Assembly: GCA_964491375.1 (NCBI GenBank)
Contig: CAZBGL010000038.1
Location: 1 to 12,938 of the forward strand
Source of the DNA: CAZBGL01 sp964491375
GTDB taxonomy: Bacteria; Desulfobacterota; Deferrisomatia; Deferrisomatales; Deferrisomataceae
Direction: 5' to 3'
DNA: 12,938 nt
Below are positions 1-6,615 of the stretch, one piece after another. The position numbers and the translations under genes are program-made. A model generated the notes under the pieces. That model ran no database searches. It saw only the letters and a list, made by a program, of their open reading frames with translations, and was not told where the DNA came from. Within the stretch, counting starts at the first letter, position 1, and each line of letters starts with the position of its first letter.

Positions 1-1427
1 CCATCGGCCGACCGGCGGGAATGGGCGGCCGCAAGCCCTGCGGCCTCGAGAAGGGTGCGCTCGGGGCACCGTGCCTCGCGCCCCGGCCTGCGGACCAGCA
101 CGTGGGCGCCGGGCGCGTCCCGGGCGTGGAGCCAAAGGTCCCAGGGCCGGGCCTCGCGCAGGAGGCGATCGTTTTCCCGGCTGTTTCGGCCCACCCATAT
201 GGGCCATCCGTCCGAGGAGACATACCGCCGGAAGGGCCCTTGGCCCCCAGGAGCGGCCGGCGCGCGGTGCTCGGCCCCCTCGGCCGGTGGGCCTGCGTCC
301 ATCTCTCGCAGGGCCGCCTCCAACCGCTCCCCAGCGATCCTGCGGGCCCGTTCGGCGCGGCGCGCCTCCCGGTAGAGGCGCTCCAGGTTCCGGGCCGGCG
401 AAAGGGAAGGATCCAGGGCGACCCGGACCTCCGAGCCCGGGTTCCGCGGGTCCGGCACCCGGGCCTCGGAGGCGCCGGGCCGGACCCGGTCCAGGGCACA
501 GGCCAGGGCGTCGGCGCACGCCCGCAGCGCCTCCGGGTCGGGAAGGGAGTCCAGGTCCGCCCGGATCCGGGCGATCCGCCGCTCCAGCCGGCGGCGAAAC
601 GCCGTCCGGGCCGCGGCCTGCGAGCGCTCGGCCCGGGCCCGCTGCTCCGCATCCAGCCGGGCCTCCATCCACGCCGCGGCCGCCTCCAACGGGTCGGCCA
701 CGCACCGGCCGGAGAACGGTCGGTGCGTGAGTTCCCACACGCTGAGCACGTCCTCGTAGGCCCACAGGGGGCCGTCCGTTCCGTAGGCGGCGAGCAGTTC
801 CCCCCAGATCCTCCCGGGATCGCCCCCGCACCGGATCCGGTGGGCCACCTCCCGGGCCAGGTGGGGCCCCAGACCCAGGATGCGGCGGTGGAGGGGCTCG
901 CCGTCGTTCGCCCAGGCGGCCACCGTTGCCGCGGGAACCTCCCGGGGTTGCGCGCGTTCCTCCGGCGGGGGCAGGAACTCGAGTACCCCTCCCGGCCTCC
1001 ATCGAGGGTCCGGGTGCTTGCCTCCGGGCCGGTGAACCGCCCGGATCCTTCCCTCTGAATCCAGGGCACCCACCACCCCGGGCCGGGCCGCCAGGTCCAG
1101 GACGATCCGTCCCCCCCGGCCCACGTCCAGCGTCACCACCCGCTCGAAGGGCCTTGGCCGGACCGCCACCAGGCGCCGCCCCTCGGCGTGAGCGCGCAGG
1201 TAGGCCGCGATCGCGGGGGGGCGGGGCGGGGCGGCGCGGCGTCGGCCGGCCACGGCCAGCCCCGGAGCCGACCCCAGGGGACTCAACACGAGGAAACCGC
1301 TGCGCCCGGCCTTCCGCAACCGCAGCACCACCCGGTCCGCTTTGTCGGTCCACGCACCCTGGATCCGGGACCCGCCCCACTCCTTCTCCAGCACCCGACA
1401 GATTCGCGCCAGGACCCAGGCGTCCAC
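1..1427 (-). CDS. rqcH: NFACT-family protein (RqcH/Tae2/FbpA-like), C-terminus cut by window edge
   Basis: Family role: RqcH binds stalled 50S-peptidyl-tRNA complexes and recruits tRNA-Ala for C-terminal tailing of the nascent chain. My reading of the minus strand gives 475 codons from GTG 1427 to the window edge. Residues 1-240 look like NFACT-N, with an F-E-R motif at 94-96 where Bacillus RqcH has its Asp97-Arg98 pair. Residues about 247-375 form an Arg/Ala-rich coiled coil containing the family phrase LDPSLSPARNLERLY (338-352). The NFACT-R domain starts near 399, with YVSSDGWPIWVGRNSREND at 402-420, DLWLHARDAPGAHVLV at 430-445 and TLLEAAGLAAAHS at 458-470. Probably 60-100 residues are missing. 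The GTG start is chosen because it follows GAGGGG by 5 nt and places the first helix as in the family; it lies 22 nt after the sppA stop, so the two are likely cotranscribed. Family is certain. RqcH function is inferred because the acidic residue of the DR pair is Glu. Confidence 0.85.
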   Translation of the reverse strand, partial: MDAWVLARICRVLEKEWGGSRIQGAWTDKADRVVLRLRKAGRSGFLVLSPLGSAPGLAVAGRRRAAPPRPPAIAAYLRAHAEGRRLVAVRPRPFERVVTLDVGRGGRIVLDLAARPGVVGALDSEGRIRAVHRPGGKHPDPRWRPGGVLEFLPPPEERAQPREVPAATVAAWANDGEPLHRRILGLGPHLAREVAHRIRCGGDPGRIWGELLAAYGTDGPLWAYEDVLSVWELTHRPFSGRCVADPLEAAAAWMEARLDAEQRARAERSQAAARTAFRRRLERRIARIRADLDSLPDPEALRACADALACALDRVRPGASEARVPDPRNPGSEVRVALDPSLSPARNLERLYREARRAERARRIAGERLEAALREMDAGPPAEGAEHRAPAAPGGQGPFRRYVSSDGWPIWVGRNSRENDRLLREARPWDLWLHARDAPGAHVLVRRPGREARCPERTLLEAAGLAAAHSRRSAD

Positions 1428-1449
1428 GGCGGCCCCTCGGAGCCGGTCC

Positions 1450-2325
1450 TCACCACCCCGGCACGACGTAGCGCACGGGCGGCGCTGCCAGCCGACCGAT
1501 CGGATCCAGCGCGCCGGCCTCTTCGCCGAGGAGCCAGCGGACGAGTCCGCGTTTCTTCCGGCGTCGGTATTCCAGCCGCGGCTCACCCTTGAGCCCGGCC
1601 AACTCCCTGGCCAGGTCCACAGCATCCCAGAACCCGCCCAGCCGGTCCACCAGGCCCAACTCCAGGGCCTGCCGGCCCGAATAGACCCGACCGTCGGCCA
1701 GGGCCAGCACCGCGTCCCGGTCCATGCCCCTCCCCTCGGCCACGGCGTCCACGAACTGCTGGAACAGATCCTCCACCAGGGCTTGGAACACCGCCCGGTC
1801 CTGTTCGGTCATCTCCCGGAAGGGCGATCCCGCGTCCTTCAAGGGGCCGCTCTTCACCACCTGGGTGCGGAGTCCCAGGCGGCTGAACAGGCCGTGGATC
1901 TCCTGGAACTGGACGATCACGCCGATGGATCCGGTCGCCGTGCCCGGGTTGGCCACGATCTTGGTGGCCGGCGCAGAGATGTAGTACCCGCCCGAGGCGG
2001 CCACCGCCCCCATGGACACCACCACCGGCTTGACCTGGGCGGTGCGCCGGACCGCGTCGTGGATCTCCTGGCTCGGGGCGATGCCCCCCCCGGGCGACTC
2101 CACCCGCAACACCACGGCCTTGATGCCCTCGTCCTTCCGAAAGTCCCGGAGGGCCTCCACCGCGGGGCGGGCGTCCCCGATGAACCCCCTCACCTCCACC
2201 ACGCCGATCCGGTCTCCCAGGGCGATACCCCCCCGCGACGACCACACGCCCACCACCACGAGGGCGGCAACGAATCCCGCCGCCAAGGCCAGCCCGATCC
2301 CCAGAATCCAGCACAGCCGTCTCAT
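1450..2325 (-). CDS. sppA: Signal peptide peptidase SppA, short form
   Basis: Membrane-anchored serine protease (peptidase S49) that degrades signal peptides left in the cytoplasmic membrane after export. The 291-residue length fits the short, single-domain, Bacillus-like form rather than the roughly 600-residue E. coli form. Residues 1-28 are a basic n-region followed by one hydrophobic anchor. The nucleophile is most likely Ser111 in VAASGGYYIS, and the general base Lys163 in GPLKDAGSPFREMT; their spacing of 52 residues equals that of the Bacillus Ser147-Lys199 pair. SPGGG at 77-81 and the GTATGSIGV stretch near 128-136 are also typical of the family. The C-terminal 35 residues are basic and low in conservation. 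ATG 2325 is preceded by GGAGGA at 9 nt. A terminator separates the gene from rpsA, so it probably has its own promoter in 2326-2446, where I see no convincing -35/-10 pair. It leads into the NFACT gene. Confidence 0.93.
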   Translation of the reverse strand: MRRLCWILGIGLALAAGFVAALVVVGVWSSRGGIALGDRIGVVEVRGFIGDARPAVEALRDFRKDEGIKAVVLRVESPGGGIAPSQEIHDAVRRTAQVKPVVVSMGAVAASGGYYISAPATKIVANPGTATGSIGVIVQFQEIHGLFSRLGLRTQVVKSGPLKDAGSPFREMTEQDRAVFQALVEDLFQQFVDAVAEGRGMDRDAVLALADGRVYSGRQALELGLVDRLGGFWDAVDLARELAGLKGEPRLEYRRRKKRGLVRWLLGEEAGALDPIGRLAAPPVRYVVPGW

Positions 2326-2446
2326 GGGTCCGTTTCCTCCGGAAGCACGTCACACACCCGTCCAGAGTCTCTCCCATCCCGGGGGAAAAGGGAAGGGCAC
2401 CCTGGGAGCCGGAACGGTCCGGGGAGCCGCACAGTCGCACAGCGAA

Positions 2447-2475
2447 CAAAAGGCCGGGCAGAGCCCGGCCTTTTG
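2447..2475 (-). terminator. Intrinsic terminator after rpsA
   Basis: A perfect 13-bp inverted repeat (arms 2447-2459 and 2463-2475, loop of 3 nt) has a GGCCGGGC core. Read on the minus strand, the descending arm ends in TTTTG followed by TTCGC. It starts 28 bases after the rpsA stop codon. The outer A/T pairs make it symmetrical, but there is no plus-strand gene here to terminate. Confidence 0.85.
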
Positions 2476-2503
2476 AACGATCCGTCGGATCGACGGGTTC
2501 GGG

Positions 2504-4264
2504 TCACGCATCCTCGGAGGCGTCCTCTCCGCCCGCCGCCCCCTCTTCGGCCTGCTTGGCCTTCTGGGCCTCCAGGATCTTCTCGCCCAGGGTGGTGGCC
2601 GCCTGGGCCGACATCTGGCGGTGGAGTTCGTCCAGCGCCTTCTTCTCGGCCAGGACCTCCTCGTCCTCGATGGCCTTCATCGACAGGCTGATCTTGCGCT
2701 CCTCCTGATCGATGTTGAGCACCTCGGCCTGAATCTCCTGGCCCACCTGGACCACGGTGGACAGGTCCTCCACCTTTTCGCTGGACACTTCGGAGACGTG
2801 GACCAGGCCCTCCACGCCGGGCTCGAGCTCCACGAACACACCGAAGTCCGTGATGTTGGTGACCTTGCCGGTCACAATGGACCCCACCCGGTACCGGGCC
2901 GTGATCCCGGCCCAGGGATCCGGGGTGAGGTGCTTGATGCTCAGGCTGAACCGTTCGTTCTCCTTGTCGATGTGGATGACCACGGCCTCGATCTCGTCCC
3001 CCACCTGGTAGAGGCTGCCGGGGTGGGAGACCCGCTTGGTCCAGGAGATGTCGCTCACGTGGATCAGGCCGTCGATGCCCTCCTCCACCCCCACGAAGAT
3101 CCCGAAGTCCGTGATGTTGCGGATCCGGCCCCGCACCACCGCACCGACCGGATAGCGCTCTTCGAGGAGGTCCCAGGGGTTGGGCTGGCACTGCTTCATC
3201 CCCAGGGAGATGCGGCGGCGGTTCATGTCCACGTTGAGGACCATGACCTCCACCTCGTCCCCCACGGAGACCACCTCGCTGGGATGGCTGACCCGCTTGG
3301 TCCAGCTCATCTCGGAGACGTGGACCAGGCCCTCCACGCCGGGCTCGAGCTCCACGAACGCGCCGTAGTCCACCAGGGAAACCACCTTCCCCTTGATCCG
3401 GGATCCGATCGGATACTTCTCATCCGCGCTCTCCCAGGGGTCGGGCGTGAGCTGTTTCACGCCCAGGCTCACCCGCTCGCGCTCGGGATCGAAGGAGAGC
3501 ACCTTCACGGTGACCTCGTCGCCGATGTTGTACAGCTCCGAGGGGTGGTTCACCCGCCCCCAGCTCATGTCGGTCACGTGGAGCAGCCCGTCGATCCCTC
3601 CCAGGTCCACGAAGGCGCCGTAGTCGGTGATGTTCTTCACCACGCCCTTGAGGACCGCGCCTTCCTCCAGGATCTTGAGCGTCTGCTCCCTCAGGCGGGC
3701 CCGCTCTTCCTCCAGCAGAACCCGGCGGGAAAGCACGATGTTGCCCCGTCGGCGGTTGAACTTGATGATCTTGAACTTGTACGTCTCGCCGATCAGCTTC
3801 TCCAGCTGGCGCACCGGCCGAAGCGCCACCTGGGAACCCGGCAGGAACGCCCGGACCCCGATGTCCACGCTCAGGCCGCCCTTGATCCGGGCCACGATCT
3901 TGCCCTCCACCACCTCGCCGTTCTCGTGGGCCTTGGCGATCTGGTCCCAGATCCGGATCTTGTCGGCTTTGTCCTTGGACAGGATCACCATCCCGTCGGG
4001 GTCCTCGAGCTGCTCCACGAGGACCTCCACCTCGTCGCCCACCTGGACGCGGACGTTCCCTTCCCCGTCGCGGAACTCGGACAAGGGCACCAGCCCCTCC
4101 GACTTGTACCCGATGTCCACCACGGCGTATTCGTTCGTGATGTCCACCACCCTCCCTCGGGTGACGGTGCCCTCCTCCGGTCCGGCGATGCTCTCGGCGA
4201 GCAGCCGGCCGAAGTCCTCCTGAAGGTCCTCCGGTCGGACGGTCTCGTTGGTTTGGGGTGCCAT
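2504..4264 (-). CDS. rpsA: 30S ribosomal protein S1
   Basis: Binds the 5' region of mRNA and delivers it to the 30S subunit for translation initiation. The 586 residues carry six S1 (OB-fold) domains at about 31-98, 117-182, 202-271, 287-358, 374-445 and 461-531, the full proteobacterial complement. Domains 3-6 are the most alike, each with an NITDYGAF or NITDFG-type strand and a GLxHVSxxSW strand; domains 1 and 2 are divergent, as expected for the ribosome-binding end. A lysine/alanine-rich helix (about 532-572) is followed by an acidic tail, EEGAAGGEDASEDA. ATG 4264 follows AGGAGGA by about 12 nt, slightly far, which is in keeping with the atypical initiation and autogenous control known for rpsA. 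It is bracketed by two intrinsic terminators. In Geobacter relatives ispH commonly lies between cmk and rpsA; it is absent here. Confidence 0.97.
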   Translation of the reverse strand: MAPQTNETVRPEDLQEDFGRLLAESIAGPEEGTVTRGRVVDITNEYAVVDIGYKSEGLVPLSEFRDGEGNVRVQVGDEVEVLVEQLEDPDGMVILSKDKADKIRIWDQIAKAHENGEVVEGKIVARIKGGLSVDIGVRAFLPGSQVALRPVRQLEKLIGETYKFKIIKFNRRRGNIVLSRRVLLEEERARLREQTLKILEEGAVLKGVVKNITDYGAFVDLGGIDGLLHVTDMSWGRVNHPSELYNIGDEVTVKVLSFDPERERVSLGVKQLTPDPWESADEKYPIGSRIKGKVVSLVDYGAFVELEPGVEGLVHVSEMSWTKRVSHPSEVVSVGDEVEVMVLNVDMNRRRISLGMKQCQPNPWDLLEERYPVGAVVRGRIRNITDFGIFVGVEEGIDGLIHVSDISWTKRVSHPGSLYQVGDEIEAVVIHIDKENERFSLSIKHLTPDPWAGITARYRVGSIVTGKVTNITDFGVFVELEPGVEGLVHVSEVSSEKVEDLSTVVQVGQEIQAEVLNIDQEERKISLSMKAIEDEEVLAEKKALDELHRQMSAQAATTLGEKILEAQKAKQAEEGAAGGEDASEDA

Positions 4265-4296
4265 CGTCGTTCTCGATCCTCCTCTGACTTGGATTC

Positions 4297-4317
4297 AAAA
4301 AGACCCGCAGGGTCTTT
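4297..4317 (-). terminator. Intrinsic terminator or leader attenuator between cmk and rpsA
   Basis: Arms AAAGACCC (4310-4317 read on the minus strand) and GGGTCTTT enclose a 3-nt loop and run into a TTTTTG tail. It lies 84 nt after the cmk stop and only 33 nt before the rpsA start, overlapping the space just upstream of the rpsA ribosome-binding site. It would end the engB-cmk transcript, but it leaves no room for a promoter between it and rpsA. Confidence 0.7.
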
Positions 4318-4329
4318 CTGTGCGCCCGC

Positions 4330-4385
4330 AAGGGACAAGGAGCGGCAGGGTAACACACCTTTTCCGCACGGCACAACGCAAAAAC
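4330..4385 (-). promoter_or_regulatory. Possible rpsA promoter upstream of the hairpin
   Basis: On the minus strand, the cmk-rpsA gap contains TTGCGTTGTGCCG followed by GGTGTGTTACCCT. These could serve as a weak -35 (TTGCGT or TTGTGC) and -10 (TGTTAC) with non-ideal spacing. A transcript from here would carry the hairpin in its leader. Matches to consensus are poor, so this is a candidate only. Confidence 0.25.
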
Positions 4386-4401
4386 GGCTCCGGACCGCGT
4401 G

Positions 4402-5106
4402 CTACGCGGCCGGTGCCGTCTGCCGGGGCCCCGGCCCCAGCCGCTCCTCCAACAGGGAGACCAGGCGCTCCACCACCTGACCCACGTCCATACCGGTGGT
4501 GTCCAGGCGCACCGCGTCCGGCGCCGGACGCAGGGGGGCGTGGACCCGGGAACTGTCGTGGGCGTCCCGGCGGCGAATGTCCGCCAGGACCGTGTCGTAG
4601 TCCACCTCCTGGCCCCGCTCGCGCAGCTCCCGGGCACGCCGTCGGGCCCGCTCCTCGTCCGATGCCGTGAGGAACACCTTGAGGATCGCGTCCGGGAAGA
4701 TCACGGTCCCGATGTCCCTTCCCTCCAAGACCGCCGGGGCCGCCTCGCCCAGGCGGCGCTGGAACCGGCCCATGGCCTCCCGTACGGGTTTGCGGGCGGA
4801 GACGCGGGACGCCAGGTCGCTGACCCGGTGTTCCCGGATCGCCTCGCTCACGTCCTCGCCGTCCAGATACACCCGCACCCCCCCTTCGGGGTCGGGGCGG
4901 AGTTCGAGACGGGTCTCCCGGCACAGCCGCTCCAGCGCGGCGTCGTCCTCCAGGTCCACGCCCCGGCGGTCGGCCTTGAGGCCGATGGCCCGGTACATGG
5001 CGCCCGTGTCGATGTACGTCCACCCGAGGCGGCGGGCCAGCAGCCGGGCCACCGTGCTCTTCCCCGCACCCGACGGCCCGTCGATCGCAACCACGCGAAC
5101 CGTCAT
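4402..5106 (-). CDS. cmk: Cytidylate (CMP/dCMP) kinase
   Basis: Phosphorylates CMP and dCMP to the diphosphates using ATP in the cytoplasm, a pyrimidine salvage step feeding RNA, DNA and phospholipid precursors. The 234 residues match the usual length. Residues 10-18 (GPSGAGKST) are the P-loop. YIDTGAMYRA at 31-40 is the nucleoside-binding start of the NMP domain, LEGRDIGTVIFPDA at 127-140 is the family signature, and the Arg-rich LID with RRRDAHDSSR at 178-187 completes the active site. The C-terminal 15 residues are Pro/Ala-rich and unconserved. ATG 5106 has AGGAGG 7 nt upstream, and this site overlaps the engB stop codon 12 nt away, so cmk is translated from the engB transcript. Downstream it ends in a terminator before rpsA. 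Confidence 0.96.
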   Translation of the reverse strand: MTVRVVAIDGPSGAGKSTVARLLARRLGWTYIDTGAMYRAIGLKADRRGVDLEDDAALERLCRETRLELRPDPEGGVRVYLDGEDVSEAIREHRVSDLASRVSARKPVREAMGRFQRRLGEAAPAVLEGRDIGTVIFPDAILKVFLTASDEERARRRARELRERGQEVDYDTVLADIRRRDAHDSSRVHAPLRPAPDAVRLDTTGMDVGQVVERLVSLLEERLGPGPRQTAPAA

Positions 5107-5118
5107 CCCGGAGCCTCC

Positions 5119-5706
5119 TCAGCCTTCCAGCAGGGCCCGCACCCGGCGCCACAGCGCCTCCCGGCCCTCACCCGTGCGGGCCGAGGTGACGATCACCTCG
5201 GCAGGATCCGTACCCAGGGCCGAGGCCACCTCCTCAAGGCGGTCCTTGCGCCTCCCCCGACTCACCTTGTCCGCCTTGGTCACCGCGATCACCAGGGGCC
5301 TTCCGGCCCGGCGGACCAGACCGGCGAACTCCTGGTCCGCGGCGTCGGGATCACGCCGAATGTCCACCAGGAGCACCACGCCCCGAAGGGGCTCGGCCCG
5401 CCGCAAGAAATGCCGCACGTTGTGCACCCACGCCGCCACCACTTCGCGGGGCGCGCGTGCGTATCCATACCCCGGCAGGTCCACGAGCACGAACCGCTCG
5501 TCCACCACGTACAGGTTCAGGGTTTGGGTGCGGCCCGGGGTGGACGAGGTTCGGGCCAGCCCCCGTCGCCCGAACAGGAGGTTCAGGAGCGACGACTTGC
5601 CCACGTTGGACTTGCCTGCCACGGCCACCTGGGGCCAGGGGCTTTGCGCCGCATCTTCCCACGTTCCCGCGCTCTTCCAGAAGCGCACCGAGGGTCTTTT
5701 GGCCAT
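5119..5706 (-). CDS. engB: Ribosome biogenesis GTP-binding protein EngB/YsxC
   Basis: Essential small GTPase of the TrmE-Era-EngA-EngB family that acts late in 50S subunit assembly. The 195 residues match the family length. G1 is GKSNVGKSS at 31-39, the G2 threonine is Thr56 in TSSTPGRTQ, G3 is DLPGYGYA at 76-83, G4 is TKADK at 143-147, and G5 is SAR at 175-177. The conserved Trp-V-x-N segment (AAWVHNVRHFL, 91-101) of switch II is also present. ATG 5706 is preceded closely by GGAGGA (spacing about 4 nt). It is the first gene of the minus-strand run and diverges from the DUF4388 operon. A weak TTGCGC, 17 nt, TAGTCT pair lies just upstream on the minus strand. Pairing with cmk puts ribosome assembly and nucleotide supply in one transcript. 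Confidence 0.96.
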   Translation of the reverse strand: MAKRPSVRFWKSAGTWEDAAQSPWPQVAVAGKSNVGKSSLLNLLFGRRGLARTSSTPGRTQTLNLYVVDERFVLVDLPGYGYARAPREVVAAWVHNVRHFLRRAEPLRGVVLLVDIRRDPDAADQEFAGLVRRAGRPLVIAVTKADKVSRGRRKDRLEEVASALGTDPAEVIVTSARTGEGREALWRRVRALLEG

Positions 5707-5803
5707 GGACTCCTCCGACCGGGCCTACAGACTACGTTTCCAGGACACACCGCGCAACCGGCGGTCCGGGGTGGAGCACCCGCCGAGACGACGCAACTCC
5801 GTC

Positions 5804-5833
5804 TTGACAGCCCACGAAGGGACCGAAAACAAT
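5804..5833 (+). promoter_or_regulatory. Candidate sigma70 promoter for the DUF4388 operon
   Basis: A perfect -35 hexamer TTGACA (5804-5809) is followed after 18 nt by AACAAT (5828-5833, four of six consensus bases). It sits in a locally A/T-rich patch within otherwise very GC-rich DNA. Transcription would begin near 5840 and give a leader of about 145 nt ahead of the GTG start at 5986. The rest of the 279-nt divergent gap has no other gene I can support. Confidence 0.5.
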
Positions 5834-5985
5834 AGCGATTTCCTGTCGCTGCTCCTGCTCGCCCGGCCGTCCGGGGTCCCCGCGTCCCAGCGGCGCGCAG
5901 CCACGGGATGTTCAGGAATCCGACCTCCGAACCGATGTAAGGAAAATGGAACAGCCCACGACAGAGATGCCAGCGGGGTGTCGGC

Positions 5986-6615
5986 GTGGAACTCCGGGGA
6001 ACCCTCAAGGACTTCAGCCTGGCCGACGTGATCCAGCTCGTGGCGTTCGGTCAGAAGACCGGTGTGCTGGAGATCCACTGGGAAGGGGGGAAGGCAGCCC
6101 TGTACTTCGAGAACGGCCACGTGGTACACGCACAGGCCCCGGGGCACACCGGGGAGGAGGCCGTGTTCGCGCTGTTCGGGCTCGCGGAGGGCGAGTTTCG
6201 GTTCCACAGCGGCGAGCGCGCCCCTGCCCGCACGATCACCCTCGATCCCACCAATCTGGTCATGGAGGCGGCCCGGCGCCTGGACGAGGCAGACCGGGAA
6301 CCCGGCGGACAGGAGGATCCGTTCGACGAGGACTTCCTGGGGTTCGAGGTGCCCGAGCGCGGTCCGGCCCTCGACCCGGCAGAGGTCCGTGAGGAGATCA
6401 AGCAACTGCTCCGGCAGCGGTTTGGCCGGCGAGCCAAGCGGATGATCCAGGCGGTGGACCGATGTGGCGATTCCTTGGAGGATTTTCTCGATCTGGCCGA
6501 CCGGGTCGAAAAGTACGTCCGGATCTTCCTGGACGAGGCGCAGGCCGGCCCTGTGGCCACGGCGATACGCGAAATCGCAGAGGGGGGCGTCCTATCGGAC
6601 TCGCCCTCGTTCTGA
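5986..6615 (+). CDS. DUF4388 (PATAN-type) domain protein
   Basis: Cytoplasmic protein of 209 residues with no signal peptide or membrane segment. Residues 1-100 form a DUF4388 domain: MELRGTLKDFSLADVIQLVA opens it, followed by KTGVLEI (24-30), a Gly-rich turn, ALYFENGHVVHA (38-49), GEEAVFALFGLAEGEFRF (56-73) and the helix DPTNLVMEAARRLDE. Such domains are common in deltaproteobacteria and cyanobacteria, usually in signalling or motility proteins, and are thought to mediate protein contacts. An acidic linker (101-128) leads to an all-helical region (131-198) with REEIKQLLRQRFGRRAKRM, whose function I do not recognise. The GTG start is the first possible in frame; the ribosome-binding site (GCGGGG) is weak. 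It is first in a plus-strand group of four and overlaps the next reading frame. A scaffold or regulator role is inference. Confidence 0.85.
   Translation: MELRGTLKDFSLADVIQLVAFGQKTGVLEIHWEGGKAALYFENGHVVHAQAPGHTGEEAVFALFGLAEGEFRFHSGERAPARTITLDPTNLVMEAARRLDEADREPGGQEDPFDEDFLGFEVPERGPALDPAEVREEIKQLLRQRFGRRAKRMIQAVDRCGDSLEDFLDLADRVEKYVRIFLDEAQAGPVATAIREIAEGGVLSDSPSF

Noticed and set aside
21..1058. Plus-strand open frame of 345 codons near the left edge
   Set aside because: The minus strand here encodes clear NFACT-R and NFACT-N motifs without interruption.
2409..2422. Short inverted repeat CCGGA/TCCGG in the sppA leader
   Set aside because: Five-base arms are expected by chance in DNA of this composition, and there is no T tail.
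2621..4480. Open frame of over 600 codons on the plus strand opposite rpsA
   Set aside because: It is the antisense of a clear S1 gene; the His/Leu/Asp-rich translation is what complementary codons of a GC-rich gene give, and there is no ribosome-binding site or family motif.
5725..6405. Minus-strand open frame of about 226 codons spanning the divergent promoter and DUF4388 gene
   Set aside because: Opposite a recognisable DUF4388 domain and across the only A/T-rich promoter-like patch; no motif of its own.
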